Position numbers and translations under genes: made by a program
Notes under the pieces: generated by a model
Told to the model about the DNA's origin: nothing
Database searches by the model: none
Seen by the model: the letters and a program-made list of their open reading frames with translations, nothing else
NCBI GenBank assembly: GCA_039707655.1
Contig: CM077664.1
Location: 29,872,781-29,936,780 of the forward strand
Direction: 5' to 3'
Length of the DNA stretch: 64,000 bases
Source of the DNA: Elymus sibiricus
Taxonomy: Eukaryota > Streptophyta > Magnoliopsida > Poales > Poaceae
In this document: piece by piece, positions 1 through 12,234 of the stretch
Position numbering within the stretch: position 1 is the first letter of the stretch
Layout: each line of letters starts with the position of its first letter

Positions 1-632
1 TGACAACCTCTGCTTCCCTCTGTGAAGGGCCTATCTTATCCTTTTATGTATTTACTTTTTATGCAAGAGTCAATAGTGTTCTCCTCTATTCCTTTTTATT
101 TTTCTCTTTTGTAAGCATCATGTGGTGCGGAAAGATCTAGGCACATATATCCAGTTGGATATGAGTGATCATGAGTTATTATTGTTGACATCACCCTTGA
201 GGTGAATAAGTTGGGAGGTGAAATTATAAGCCCCTATCTTTCTTTGTGTCTGGCTGAAATATTTTGCTCCATATATATGTTGTGAGTGTTAGCAATCATA
301 GAAGACTATATGATGGTTGAGTATGTGGACTTGGTAAAAAGCTCCTACATGAGACCCTTCCTGAAAATATGATGAATTGCAATTGCATTATTGACTGAGA
401 ACATAGTTTGTTAGTTTTCAAGAAAGTTTATGCCTTATACTTCGTTGTTGTGATGAATTGTTACTTGCTCATGAGAAGTTTTATGATAATAAATATTGCT
501 ATTATAATAATGATCATCATGATACTATGTCTGTATTTTGTTTTTATCGACACCTCTCTTTCTAAACATGTGGACATGATTATCGATATCGGCTTTCGCT
601 TGAGGACAAGCGAGGTCTAAGCTTGGGGGAGT
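1..632 (+). mobile_element. 3' internal part of a gypsy-type LTR retrotransposon (element A), cut by the window edge
   Basis: Non-coding internal DNA directly upstream of a purine-rich tract (AAGCTTGGGGGAG, about 620-632) and the LTR that follows. Its first roughly 430 bases closely match 9923-10400 inside element D, beginning with the same TGACAACCTCTGCTTCCCTC. The two elements therefore share an internal 3' region although their LTRs differ. No gag or pol motif is visible. The 5' part lies outside the window. Confidence 0.75.
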
Positions 633-2158
633 TGATACGTCCATTTTGCATCATGTTTTACTACTGTTATTTATAGTGTTTTTAATCAATATAAAACTTT
701 GTGGAGCAATTCTAATGCCTTTTCTCTCTTAATATGCAAGATTTACACAAGGAGGGAGATTGCCGGCAGCTGGAATTCTGGACCTGAAAAAGCTATGTCA
801 GAGATACGTATTCTACACATCTCCAAATGAGCTGAAATTTCACGGAGATTTATTTTGGAATAAATAAAAAATATTGGAAGAAAGAAGTACCAGAGGGGGC
901 CACCCAGGTGCCCACGAGGCACCAGGGGGCGCCACCCCCCCCCCCCAGGCGCGCCCTGGTGGCTTCTGGGGCCCCTGGCCAGCCTCCGGTGCCCATTTTC
1001 TGGTATATAAGCCCATTTGCCCTAGAAAAAAATAAGGAGAAGACTTTTGGGACGGAGCGCCGCCATCTCGAGGCGGAACTTAGGCAGGAGCACTTTTGCT
1101 CTCCGGCGGAGCGATTCCGCCGGGGATACTTCCCTCTAGGAGGGAGAAATCGGAGCCATCAACATCACCAACGATCCTCTCATCGTGGGAGGACCAATCT
1201 TCATCAACATCTTCACCAGCACCATCTCATCTCAAACTCTAGTTCATCTCTTGTATTCAACCTTTTTCTCAAAACCTCAGATTGGTACCTGTGGGTTGCT
1301 AGTAGTGTTGATTACATCTTGTAGTTGATGGTAGTTGGTTTATTTGGTGGAAGATTATATGTTCAGATCCAATATGCTATTCAATACCCCTCTGATCTTG
1401 AACATGAATATGGTTTGTGAGTAGTTACTTTTGTTCTTGAGGACATGGGAGAAGTCTTGTCATAAGTAATCATGTGAATTTGGTATTCGTTCGATATTTT
1501 GATGATATGTATGTTGTTGATTCTCTTAGTGGTGTCATGTGAACGTCGACTACATGACACTTCACCATCTTTGGGCCTAAGGGAATGCATTGTGGAGTAG
1601 TAATTAGATGATGGGTTGCTAGAGTGATAGAAGCTTAAACCCTAGCTTATGCGCTATTCCGTAAGGGGCTGATTTGGATCCATATGTTTAATGCTATGGT
1701 TAGAGTTATCTTAATTCTTCTTTCGTAGTTGCGGATGCTTGTGAGAGGGGGTAATCATAAGTGGGAGGCTTGTTCAAGTAAGAACAGCACCCAAGCACTG
1801 GTCCACCCACATATCAAATTATCAAAGTAGCGAACGTGAATCAAACAAACATGATGAAAGTGACTAGATGAAATTCCCATGTGTCCTCGAGAACGCTTTG
1901 CTTATTATAAGAGATCGTTCCGGCTTGTCCTTTGCTACAAAAAGGATTGGGCCACCTTGCTGCACTCTTTGTTACTATTGATACTTGTCACTTGTTACAA
2001 ATTATCTTGCTATCAAACTACTCGTTACCGATAATTTCAGTGCTTGCAGAAAATACCTTGCTGAAAACCGCTTGTCATTTCCTTCTGCTTCTCGTTGGGT
2101 TCGACACTCTTACTTATCGAAAGGACTACGATTGATATCCTATACTTGTGGGTCATCA
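633..2158 (+). repeat. 3' LTR of element A
   Basis: About 1526 bp, starting TGATACGTCC after the purine tract and ending GGGTCATCA, so it has the TG...CA ends of an LTR. It contains a promoter-like TATATAAG at about 1003, a C homopolymer near 934-946 and a gap-free LTR-like layout. Sequence after 2158 changes character, and the first five flanking bases are CCTTC. The 5' LTR would lie left of the window, so the target duplication cannot be checked. Confidence 0.75.
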
Positions 2159-2708
2159 CCTTCCCATTTTGCCCCTTTTGATACTCTATGTGATGGGTTT
2201 TTTGGGTATTTCAAGTGCCACCCTACCCCTTAGGTTTTCCTATAAATAGAGATGGAGAGGCACTCTCCACACCCACTCTTTCTGACATAAAAATGCCATG
2301 CATGATCTGGCCTTCTCTTTTCCTCCCCACGAAATTGTTTCGTAGAGCCGAAAGGCTGTCTGGGTTCCGGTGGGAACTAGTTCTGGACGGCGATGCCATG
2401 CCGGTGGGAACTAGTTCCGAGGGATTCAAGACCCCCTTGTGGGAAGGATCTATCTAGATCATCAAGACATCATCTCCTCTTGGATTTGGGATGAACTCTA
2501 CCTTGTATCTTTCCCTTTGATTGTTCATGTACCTTGTGGATCTTGTGTGTTTGTGAGTCTAGGGGATGTGTGATTAGACTTGTTCTTGAGTGTTTCTTGT
2601 GTGATTTCCCCCTCTTGTTCTTCGTGTTCTTCGTGTTCCTCTGCGTTGTCCCCTCCAATTCGTGAACATCGGGACAAATCGGGGCACTTTGACCCATGCC
2701 CTACATCA
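2159..2708 (+). repeat. 3' portion of a different gypsy LTR (element B), interrupted by element A
   Basis: It includes a TATA box (CCTATAAATAGAG, about 2239) and ends CTACATCA at 2708. The next bases, TCGTATCATGAGCC (2712-2725), resemble a decayed primer-binding site for initiator-Met tRNA (TGGTATCAGAGCC). This reads as the end of a 5' LTR, with element A inserted into it at 2159. The LTR start lies beyond the window. Confidence 0.55.
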
Positions 2709-4370
2709 TCTTCGTATCATGAGCCACGTTGACACGAATTTGGAGTCCTACTCTCCCCCCCACACACACTTTCTAGCCTAATTTTGTTTGTTCTTGCCCA
2801 ATTTCAAAAATCACCACCAAAAATAGCCATACCAAAATTTTGCATTTTGTTGGTTCTTGTGAGATTTTGTTGTGTTTGATCCATGATTTTGTTGTTTGGC
2901 AAGTGGGTCTAGCTTCCCCACCATGAATCCACCACACAATTTTCGTTTTCCCCATCAATTTTGACCCCAAAATCACGAAATTCCGCCCTAAAATCGAGTT
3001 TCGAGGTCCAAATCCCGATCTGGGATCGTCGGGCCGGACATCCGGGCCACCGGCCGGACATCCGGGCCATCGGGGCGGACCTCCGGGTCCCCGGCCGGAC
3101 ATCCGGCACCTGGAGCACAAAAACGCGCAAGTTTCTCGACATACAGCCCTGGAAATCAGGGCTCACCCCCGGACATCCGACCCGTGGGAATTTCAGCCAC
3201 CAGTGATTCAGCCACTAGCGTTTCACCTTTTCGGCCATGACTTTCACATCCGGAGTCCGATTTTTGTGTTATTTAGCTCGTTGGATAGCTATTGACATGG
3301 CCCATCCATCTAGACAGGGACCACAACCATTTGACTCCATCAAATTTGGTGCATTTTGGCATCTTTGTCTAGACCCTCCACCATATCATTCGCAAAACCA
3401 CCATAGCCTTCCGCAACCTAAACCATTTTGATCCCCATTGCATTTTTGGTTGCTTGAGTTTTGATTCGAGTCTCCTAAGGTGTTTCGGATAATTAGGGAC
3501 GGTTACTTCTTCATCAACCACCACCATAACTTCCGCATAACCTTGCCCACCATACTCTTCCGCCACCTTAACCCACTTTTGTCGATTTTGTTTGAGATTT
3601 TGAGTTGCGGTCCCCGTTTCCTAAGGTGTTTTGGCTAATTAGGAACGGTTCAACATCGACATCACCGCCGCTCAACTTTGCCATGGACTCGACATCAGCG
3701 ACCTCTTTACCTTTTGACACCGCAACCGTAAGCAAGGACGGTAACTTCGACGACATCATTGTACATTTTCTTGCCATTGCTTTGATTGCCCCGAGCCTAT
3801 TGCGTCACTTACCTATCGAGACTAGCGAGTTGAGAATTGCCGGGCCACGCTCATTGTGCACCTTCGAGATATGCTTACGCCGCATAGCTACATTTAGCGT
3901 GCAATTATCTTGCTATTATCACTGTGACATAAGTCTCTCCCGTGCATATCTTACATACTTGTCTCATATCTTGGCTCGAGCATCAAGCATAGTGGCAAAG
4001 CATACAAAAAAAAGAGGAAAAAGCTTTTAAGCAAAAGAGGAGATACAAAAGAGCTTGTAAGCAATAGAAATAGCATTGAGCCATTTTGCATAGTTCATAC
4101 ACTTGGATCATACATACATAGCATACATGGGATTGAAGACGACACGGTTACTCACATAGGTTGGTGCACAAGCATATCTAGCCCATTTGAGCAATTGAGC
4201 TATTGTCTCTCTAGTATCCGGGCAACACGAGCTTTTCTGTGGTAACACATTTTGTGCTCATTCCTTGGTTGCGCGAATCCCACTTATCTATCTATGTGTG
4301 TGTTTCCGTGTCATATACATAGCTATTGATCTATTTGTTTTACATTGCAATTTTGTGAATCTTCCTCAAC
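2709..4370 (+). mobile_element. 5' internal leader of element B, non-coding
   Basis: About 1.66 kb following the putative Met-tRNA primer site. It contains a short CCGG-rich tandem repeat (copies of GGCCGGACATCCGGGCC around 3034-3110), then AT-rich leader DNA with ACACATTTTGTGCTC and TTTACATTGCAATTTTG. No gag start is found: the element breaks off at about 4370, where GC-rich unrelated DNA begins. Short reading frames here have no recognisable domain and I do not call them genes. Confidence 0.5.
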
Positions 4371-4848
4371 ATTGCAATATGGCTGCGGCGGCGATGCAAG
4401 CAGCGGCGACGAGCTTCGGCTCCGGTGGGAACCGGCGCTAGGAACATGCGCGGGGCAGCAGAGAGAGGGGATAAGGGCGAAAGCTCACCGGGGAGGCACA
4501 CGGTGGCCCGTTGGTGGCTTAGGAGCAGCAGGGCCGCCAGAATCGAGGACGAAGGCATTGGTGCCCCAGGAAGAAGACGACGGTGGATCCGGCGATGCAG
4601 GGGCTCCCAGCTCGCGTTTGTTGACGTAGGGGACGTAGCGGACGACGGCGGAGCGGCTGGACACAGTCCTAGGGTACGGGGTGGACGGAGAGCATGGGGG
4701 CGAGGTCGTCCATGGCGACGGCCGTGGTTGTGCTTGGGGGAAGGACGAAGGCGGCGCGAGAGAAAAGGGGGCGAGGGGCTAGGGTTGTCCAGGGCCTGCG
4801 GGGGAGGCCCTTGTAGGCGTCAAGGGCGACGGGAGACCGCCGGTGTCG
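4371..4848. mobile_element. GC-rich fragment (element C), left part
   Basis: GC-rich DNA up to the left edge of element D. It continues at 12240 beyond element D, because TGTCG at 4844-4848 is the duplicated target site. The right part ends with GGGTGTTACA at 12805, a common ending of gypsy LTRs that begin TGTAACACCC, so element C may be part of such an LTR. No matching start is visible. The reading frames here are Arg/Gly-rich, typical of random frames in GC-rich DNA, and are not called. Confidence 0.4.
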
Positions 4849-6489
4849 TGATACGTCTCCAACGTATCTATAATTTATGAAGTATTCATGCCATGTTTAT
4901 AACAATTATATATGGTTTTGGTATGATTTGATTAGAACTAACCCGGACTGACGCTGTTTTCAGCAGAATTGCCATGGTGTTGTTTTTTGTGCAGAAATAA
5001 AAGTTCTTGGAATTGGATGAAACTTTTTGGAGATTTTTTATGGAATAAATAAGAAATACTGGAACCAAGACCCACTGGAGGGGGGCCACCCAGTGCCCAC
5101 GAGGCACCAGGGCACGCCACCCCCCCAGGCGCGCCCTCGTACCTCGTGGGGCCCACGTGGCTCCGTCTGACCTGATTCCAACGCTGAAAAATCCTATAAA
5201 TAGAGAAACCCCCAGAAATAACCCTAGATGATTTTTTACGCCGCCGCAAGCCTCTGTACCTCCACGATCTAATCTACAGCCATTTTCCGGCACCCTGCCG
5301 GAGGGGGGAATCATCACCGGAGGCTATCTTCATCATCCCGGCGGTCTCCATGACGAGGAGGGAGTAGTTCACCCTCGGGGCTGAGGGTTTGGACCAGTAG
5401 CTAAGTGTTTGATCTCTCTCTCATGTTCTTGATTTGGCACGATCTTGATGTATCGCGAGCTTTGTTAATATAGTTGGATCATATGGTGTTTCTTCCCTCT
5501 CTATCTTTGTTGTGATGAATCGAATCTTTTCCCTTTGAAGTTTCGTTATTGTCGGATTGAATATTCAGATTTGAGAACACTTGATGTATGTCTTGCATAT
5601 GAATACCCGTGGTGACAATGGGGTATTATATTGATTCACTTGATATATGTTTTGGCACTCAACTCGCGGATTCCCGCGGTGACATTGGGGTAATCTATGC
5701 ATATGGGTTGATGCACGTTTTCATTATCTTTTCTCCGATAGAAACTTTGGGGTGCTCCTTGAAGTTCTTTGTGCTGGATTGAATATTATGAATCTGAAGT
5801 TGTTTGATGCATATAAAATAATCAACTCACGGATACTTGTGGTGACATTGGAGTATCTAGGTTACATTAGAGTTGGTTGATGCGTATCATATGGTGTTAT
5901 TTTAGTACGAACTCTAGAGCTATTTGTGACACTTATAGGAATGTCTCAATAGATCGATCGGAAAAGATAACTTTGAGGTGGTTCCGTACCCTACAACAAT
6001 TTACATCTTATGTTCTCCGCTAATAGTAACTTTGGAGTGATTCTTTATAGCATTTTGAGGGATTGTTATATGATCCAATTATGTTAGCATTGTTGAGAGA
6101 TTGCACTAGTGAAAGTATGAACCCTAGGCCTTGTTTTCAAGCATTGCAATACCGTTTGTGCTCACTTTTGTTACTTGCTACCTTGCTGTTTTGATATTTT
6201 CAGATTACAAAAACCTATATCTACTATCCATACTACACTTTTATCACCATCTCTTCGCCGAAGTAGTGCACCTATACAATTTACCATTGTATTGGGTGTG
6301 TTGGGGACACAAGAGATTTCTTGTATTTGGTTGCAGGGTTGTTAGAGAGATACCATCATCAACCTACGCCTCCCACGGATTGATAAACCTTAGGTCATCC
6401 ACTTGAGGGAAAATTGCTACTGTCCTACAAAACTCTGCGCTTGGAGGCCCAAAACGAGTCTACAAGAATAAGTTGTGTAGTAGACATCA
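4849..6489 (+). repeat. 5' LTR of element D
   Basis: 1641 bp, TGATACGTCTCC...AGTAGACATCA. A TATA box (CCTATAAATAGAG) lies at about 5193, and the stretch AACTAACCCGGACTGACGCTG near 4937 is shared with other Triticeae gypsy LTRs. It is closely similar along its whole length to 10585-12234. Confidence 0.9.
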
Positions 6490-6499
6490 AGCTGTTTTC

Positions 6500-6518
6500 T
6501 GGCGCCGTTGCCGGGGAG
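6500..6518 (+). promoter_or_regulatory. Putative primer-binding site of element D
   Basis: TGGCGCCGTTGCCGGGGAG begins 10 bases after the LTR end. This motif sits in the same place in many Triticeae gypsy elements. The priming tRNA was not determined. Confidence 0.55.
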
Positions 6519-6614
6519 GTGAGTGCTTGAAGGTATATCTTTAGATCTTGCAATCGAATCTTTTAGTTTCTTGTTTATCACTTGTTTGGTTTATAAAAGA
6601 AAACTAAAAAAAAT

Positions 6615-7550
6615 ATGGAATTGAGGTTGCCTCATATTATTCGTCTTTATCATGTCTTTCTTGAAAATGATGGATCGGAAAATTGTGCTCAATTGATAGA
6701 AGAAGAATTCAATAAAATGTTTGGCATAAAATATTTGAATGATGAGCATGATTGCAATGTTGCTAGTATGAATTCTTTGAATATCCATGATGCTAATGAT
6801 ATGCAAAACTACAAGCTTGGGGATGCTATGTTTTATGAAGATGATATTTTTACTCCCCTAAGTTTTGATGAGAAAATTTATTATGATGATTGCATGCCTC
6901 CTACTTATGATGATTATATTGATGAAAGTGGATTTGGAGAGGCCATGAATTTATTTAATGATGATTCCACTATTTTGGAAGAGGTTTCAATTGATTATGA
7001 CAACAAAGTTGCTATCTATGATGATTATTGTGATGACATGTATGCTATAAAGAATAAGGATAACTATGAAACTTGTCATCATGATTTTAATTTTCAATTG
7101 GATTATTCCAATCAAGTGTCTCATGATAGTTATTTTGTTGAGTTTGCTACCACTATTATGAATGAGAACAAATTTGCTTATGTGGAGAGTAATACAATTT
7201 CTATGCTTGTGGGTCATGAAAAGAATGCTTTATGTGATAGTTATATTGTTGAATTCATTCATGATGCTACTGAAAATTATTATGAGAGAGGAACATATGC
7301 TTCTACATATCTCAATAATATCAAGTTCCCTCTCTATGTGTTGAGAGTTTTGAAGTCATGCTTGTTTTGCCTTCCTATGCTAGTTGATTCTTACTCCCAT
7401 AAATTGTTTGATCACAAAATCCCTATGCATAGGAAGTGGGTTAGACTTAAATGTGCTTGTCATATGTTTCATGATGCTCTCTTTGTGTTTCAATTCTTTA
7501 CTCTTATGCGAGCATCATTGAAATCATCATGCCAAGGTAAAAGGCATTAA
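6615..7550 (+). CDS. Unrecognised 311-residue protein of element D
   Basis: The only long open frame in element D, intact from ATG to stop and starting about 100 bases after the primer site, where gag would normally begin. The first 230 residues are acidic and rich in Asp, Tyr and Asn, with repeats such as YYDDCMPPTYDDYIDE. The last 80 residues are basic and Cys-rich (LKSCLFCLPML, LKCACHMFHDALF) and include short hydrophobic stretches. I see no CCHC zinc knuckle, protease DTG or YVDD reverse transcriptase motif, so it is not a standard gag-pol. Codon use is AT-rich, like the surrounding element. An intact frame in an otherwise non-coding element suggests recent insertion or selection. Function unknown. 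Confidence 0.55.
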   Translation: MELRLPHIIRLYHVFLENDGSENCAQLIEEEFNKMFGIKYLNDEHDCNVASMNSLNIHDANDMQNYKLGDAMFYEDDIFTPLSFDEKIYYDDCMPPTYDDYIDESGFGEAMNLFNDDSTILEEVSIDYDNKVAIYDDYCDDMYAIKNKDNYETCHHDFNFQLDYSNQVSHDSYFVEFATTIMNENKFAYVESNTISMLVGHEKNALCDSYIVEFIHDATENYYERGTYASTYLNNIKFPLYVLRVLKSCLFCLPMLVDSYSHKLFDHKIPMHRKWVRLKCACHMFHDALFVFQFFTLMRASLKSSCQGKRH

Positions 7551-7629
7551 AGAAAAGCGCTTGTTGGGAGACAACCCAATATTTCTACCTACTGTTTTTG
7601 TGTGTTCACATGATTAATCTACTGTAGTA

Positions 7630-9090
7630 ATCATGTTTTATAGGTTTTCTTTCAATAATGTGCCAAGTAAAGCCTTTGGGATAGTGTGGATACTTGTTGA
7701 TTCGATTCTTTGCAAAAACAGAAACTTTTGCGTCCAGTGCTGGAATTTCTATTCTGTACTGGAGCATGAGAAAATTCTGAAATTTTTACAGGGAATTGGT
7801 ATGCAAATTTTTTATGTTTTCCTAATTTTTTAGAATTTTTGGAGGTACAGAAGTATGGTTTTCAAATCGCTTACTACACGCTGTTCTGTTTTTGACAGAT
7901 TCTGTTTTCGATGCATAGTTTGCTTGTTTTAGTGTTTCCATAGCTTATATTGAGTAATATAAATTGTGGAAATGATAGAATACAGTAGGCATTATGTGAG
8001 AACAATTATGAATCTTGTCTTGACAGTACCTAAGTGGATGATTTATTTTTATCATACTAACCTATGTCACAAGTTCTGTTAAGTTTTTAGTGATTGAAGT
8101 TTTCAAGTTTTGGGTGAGATATCGATATGAGGAGAATAAGGAGTGGCAAGACCCTAAGCTTGGGGATGCCCAAGTCACCCCAGGGTAATATTCAAGGAAG
8201 ACTCAAGCGTCTAAGTTTGGGGCTGCCCCGGAAGGCATCCCCTCTTTCGTCTTCAACATTATCGATGACCCTAAGCTATATTTTTATTCTTCACATAATG
8301 TGAGTTTTGCTTGGAGTGTCATTTTCTTCTGTTGATATTTGCTTGGTGTTATCAATAATCATGTTTTGTATCTTTTAGTTCAATAAAATGCCAATTATAG
8401 CCTTTACCATGCTCAGTTTGCAAGTTCATGTGTTGCTGTTTGAAAACAGAAAGTTTTCTGTTATGTCCAAAATATTCCTGAATAGTCAGAACATGATAAA
8501 AAATCTGAAATTTTTACACAGTAAGCATGCATGAGTTTTCTTTCACGTGGTAATTTTTCAGAATATTTGCAGTTAGGGAAGTATGGATTCTTATTCCCCT
8601 TTTACAGACTGTTCTGTTTTGGCAGATTGCTGTTATAGTTGCATTGTTTGCAAATGTTTGCGTGTTTAATGTTCTATTTGTGGATAGGAGTATTAAATAT
8701 GAAGAGGAATTTAGTGTGCAATGTTTAATTATAATTTTAGTGATTTGTTACAGTAGAGAATGTTAGGGTTTTGAGTTGATTTATACTAACTTATCTCACG
8801 AGTTCTTGTTGAGTTTTGTGTGGATGACGTTTTTAAGATTTAGGGAAACCGTGATATGAGAGGAATTAAGGAGACACAAGAGCTCAAGCTTGGGGATGCC
8901 CAAGGCATACCAAATTAATATTTCAAGAAGTCTCAAGCATGTAAGCTTGGGGATTCCCCGGTAGGCATTCCACCTTTCTTCATCAACAATTATCGGTTAG
9001 TTTTGGTTGAGCCTAAGTTTTTGCTTCTTCACATTATATGTGCTATCCTTGGAATGTCATTTTATTTTGTTTTCTTTGCTGTTTGAATAA
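7630..9090 (+). repeat. Two diverged tandem copies of a roughly 730-bp module in element D
   Basis: The module starting ATGTTTTATAGG at about 7632 recurs as ATGTTTTGTATC at about 8361. Both contain a variant of AATGCCAA..AAGCC, CTGAAATTTTTACA, CTGTTCTGTTTT and a terminal AAGCTTGGGGATGCCCAAG (8156, 8886), and both end with TTCTTCACAT. Each module ends with a copy of the purine tract that primes plus-strand DNA synthesis at the real 3' LTR. No coding potential. Confidence 0.75.
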
Positions 9091-10570
9091 AATACTTAAG
9101 ATCTGAAATTTTTAAATAAGAGAGAGTTATCACATAGCTACTTAATTACTTAGCTACTCATTTGATCTTCACTTATATCTTTTCGGAGTAGTTTGTCATT
9201 TACTCTTGTGCTTCACTTATATCCGATGAGTAAATTGTGAAAGAATTGAATATCATAAAGTTGAAATTTTATATGCTTCATATGCTAGTCCCATGGGGAG
9301 TAGTGACTTCACATACAAGAAGTATAAGTGGTAAAATTTATTGAAAGTTAACAAACATAGCATTGGTCACTTATACAATTCATGAAAGAATTTTGAAGGA
9401 AGAGAAATTTCACATATAAATATACTATCTTGGACATCTTCTATGATTGTGAGCCCCCATTAATTATTTTCAAGCTTGATCAAGTAGTTGATGTTGGACA
9501 AGGAAGACAACGTAATGAGTTATGTTTGTTTATATTCACATAGAAGTTATATTGTCATGGATCCTCTAACATGTGGTTCTTGCTTAGGATCTTTTGCTAG
9601 CCAAAAATTCGTACTAAGTAGAGATACTACTTGTGCATCCAAAAACCCTTAAACCCAGTTTCTTGCCATGAGTGTCCACCATACCTACCTATGGATTGAA
9701 TAAGATCCTTCAAGTAAGTTGTCATCGGTGCAAAAAGCAAGAAAAATTGCTCCTAAAATATGTATGATCTTTTATTGCAAGGAAAAATAAGCGTTGTACG
9801 AACTTGTAATGATAAAGAAATAAAAGCGACGGACTGTAAAATAAAGGTTGCTATCACAAGGGGCAATATAACGTGACGTTCCTTTGCATTAAGGGATAGT
9901 GCATCCAACAACAAAAAGCGCATGACAACCTCTGCTTCCCTCTGCGAAGGGCCTATCTTTTACTTTTCTGTATTTACTTTTCTGAATTTACTTTTATGCA
10001 AGAGTCATTAATGTTCATCCCTATTCCGCTCTATTTATTCTTTAGTTGTCAAGCATTATGTGGTAGGGAAAGATCCAGGCACATATATCCAGTTGAATAT
10101 AGATGATCATGAGTTATTATTGTTGACATTATCCCTGAGATAAATAAGTTGGGAGGCGAAATATTAAGCCCCTATCTTCCTATGTGTTTGACTGAAACAG
10201 TTTGTTCTAAAAATATGCTTTGAGTGTCAGCAATCATGGAAGACTAAATGATGGTTGAGTATGTGGAATTTGCTAGATCAAAATCTCTTACATAGACCCT
10301 TCCTGAAAATAAGATGAATTGCAATTGTTTGATGACTGAGAACATAGTTTGTTAGTTTTCAAGAAAGTTTATGGCCTACACTTTAAACATGTGAATAGCT
10401 TGCTACTTGATCATGAGAAGTTTTATGAGATGAGCTACTGATTATGATATATATTGATGCTAGAAAAACTGATTGAAATTATCATTGATCAAACTTATGC
10501 ACTATGCTAGCATTCACACTTCATAAATTATTTCTTTTATCATGTACCTATTCGAGGACGAGCAGGAATT
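9091..10570 (+). mobile_element. Non-coding 3' internal region of element D
   Basis: AT-rich, without open frames of note. From 9923 to about 10400 it closely matches the first 430 bases of the window (element A). No gene seen. Confidence 0.6.
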
Positions 10571-10584
10571 AAGCTTGGGGATGC
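10571..10584 (+). promoter_or_regulatory. Polypurine tract of element D
   Basis: AAGCTTGGGGATGC directly abuts the 3' LTR. Near-identical motifs occur internally at 8156 and 8886. Confidence 0.6.
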
Positions 10585-12234
10585 TAATACGTCTCCAACG
10601 TATCTATAATTTATGAAGTATTCATGCCATGTTTATAACAATTCTATATGGTTTTGGTATGATTTGATTAGAACTAACCCGGACTGACGTTGTTTTCAGC
10701 AGAATTGCCATGGTGTTGTTTTTTGTGCAGAAATAAAAGTTCTTGGAATTGGATGAAACTTTTTGAAGATTTTTTATGGAATAAATAAGAAATACTGGAA
10801 CCAAGACCCACTCGAGGGGGGCCACCCAGTGCCCACGAGGCACCAGGGTGCGCCACCCCCCCAGGAACGCCCTGGTACCTCGTGGGGCCCACATGGCTCC
10901 GTCTGACCTGATTCCAATGCTGAAAAATCCTATAAATAGAGAAACCCCCAGAAATAACCCTAGATGAGTTTTTACGCCGCCGCAAGCCTTTGTACCTCCA
11001 TGATCTAATCTACAGCCGTTTTTCGGCACCCTGCCAGAAGGGGGGGATCATCACCGGAGGCCATCTTCATCATCCCGGCGGTCTCCATGACGAGGAGGGA
11101 GTAGTTCACCCTCGGGGCTGAGGGTTTGTACCAGTAGCTATGTGTTTGATCTCTCTCTCTCTCTCTCGTGTTCTTGATTTGGCACGATCTTGATGTATCG
11201 CGAGCTTTGTTAATATAGTTGGATCATATGGTGTTTCTTCCCTCTCTATCTTTGTTGTGATGAATCGAATCTTTTCCCTTTGAGGTTTCGTTATTGTCGG
11301 ATTGAATATTCATATTTGAGAACACTTGATGTATGTCTTGCATATGAATACCCGTGGTGACAGTGGGGTATTATATTGATTCACTTGATATATGTTTCGG
11401 CACTCAACTCGCGGATTCCCGCGGTGACATTGGGGTAATCTATGCATATGGGTTGATGCACGTTTTCATTATCTTTTCTCCGATAGAAACTTTGGGGTGC
11501 TCCTTGAAGTTCTTTGTGCTGGATTGAATATTATGAATCTGAAGTTGTTTGATGCATATCAAATAATCAACTCATGGATACTTGTGGTGACATTGAAGTA
11601 TCTAGGTGACATTAGAGTTGGTTGATGCGTATGATATAGTGTTATTTTAGTACGAACTCTAGAGCTATTTGTGACACTTATAGGAATGGCTCAATAGATC
11701 GATCGGAAAGGATAACTTTGAGGTGGTTTCCTACCCTACAACAATTTCTATCTTATGTTCTCCGCTAATAGGAACTTTGAAGTGATTATTTATCGCACGT
11801 TGATGGATTGTTATATGATCCAATTATGTTAGCATTGTTAAGAGATTGCACTAGTGAAAGTATAAACCCTAGGCCTTGTTTTTAAGCATTGTAATACAGT
11901 TTGTGCTCACTTTTGTTCCTTGCGACCTTGCTGTTTTTATATTTTCAGATTACAAAAACCTATATCTACTATCCATACTACACTTTTATCACCATCTCTT
12001 CGCCGAACTATTTCACCTATACAATTTACCATTGTATTGGGAGTGTTGGGGACACAAGAGATTTCTTGTATTTGGTTGCAGGGTTGTTTGAGAGATACCA
12101 TCTTCAACCTACGCCTCCCACGGATTGATAAACCTTAGGTCATCCACTTGAGGGAAAATTGCTATTATCCTATAAAACTCTGCGCTTGGAGCCCCAACAC
12201 GAGTCTACAAGAATAAATTGTGTAGTAGACATCA
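10585..12234 (+). repeat. 3' LTR of element D
   Basis: 1650 bp. Its first bases are TAATACGTCTCC rather than TGATACGTCTCC, so the terminal TG has mutated to TA. It ends AGTAGACATCA, followed by the target duplication TGTCG. It has a longer CT microsatellite (11151-11167) than the 5' copy. Confidence 0.9.

Larger units (their letters stand above)
4849..12234 (+). mobile_element. Complete non-autonomous gypsy-type LTR retrotransposon (element D)
   Basis: 7386 bp with LTRs at 4849-6489 and 10585-12234, a TGGCGCCGTTGCCGGGGAG primer-site-like motif at 6500-6518 just after the 5' LTR, and a purine tract at 10571-10584. The 5-bp target duplication TGTCG is intact at 4844-4848 and 12235-12239. The internal region (about 4.1 kb) has no protease, reverse transcriptase or integrase. 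It holds a single 311-residue reading frame and diverged tandem repeats. LTR layout and the TGATACGTC start resemble the abundant Sabrina/WHAM/Fatima-type gypsy elements of Triticeae; the exact family name is not certain. Confidence 0.9.

Noticed and set aside
4425..4880. 151-residue Arg/Gly-rich protein
   Set aside because: GC-rich composition, several overlapping frames, and it runs across the left end of element D, so it cannot be a real gene.
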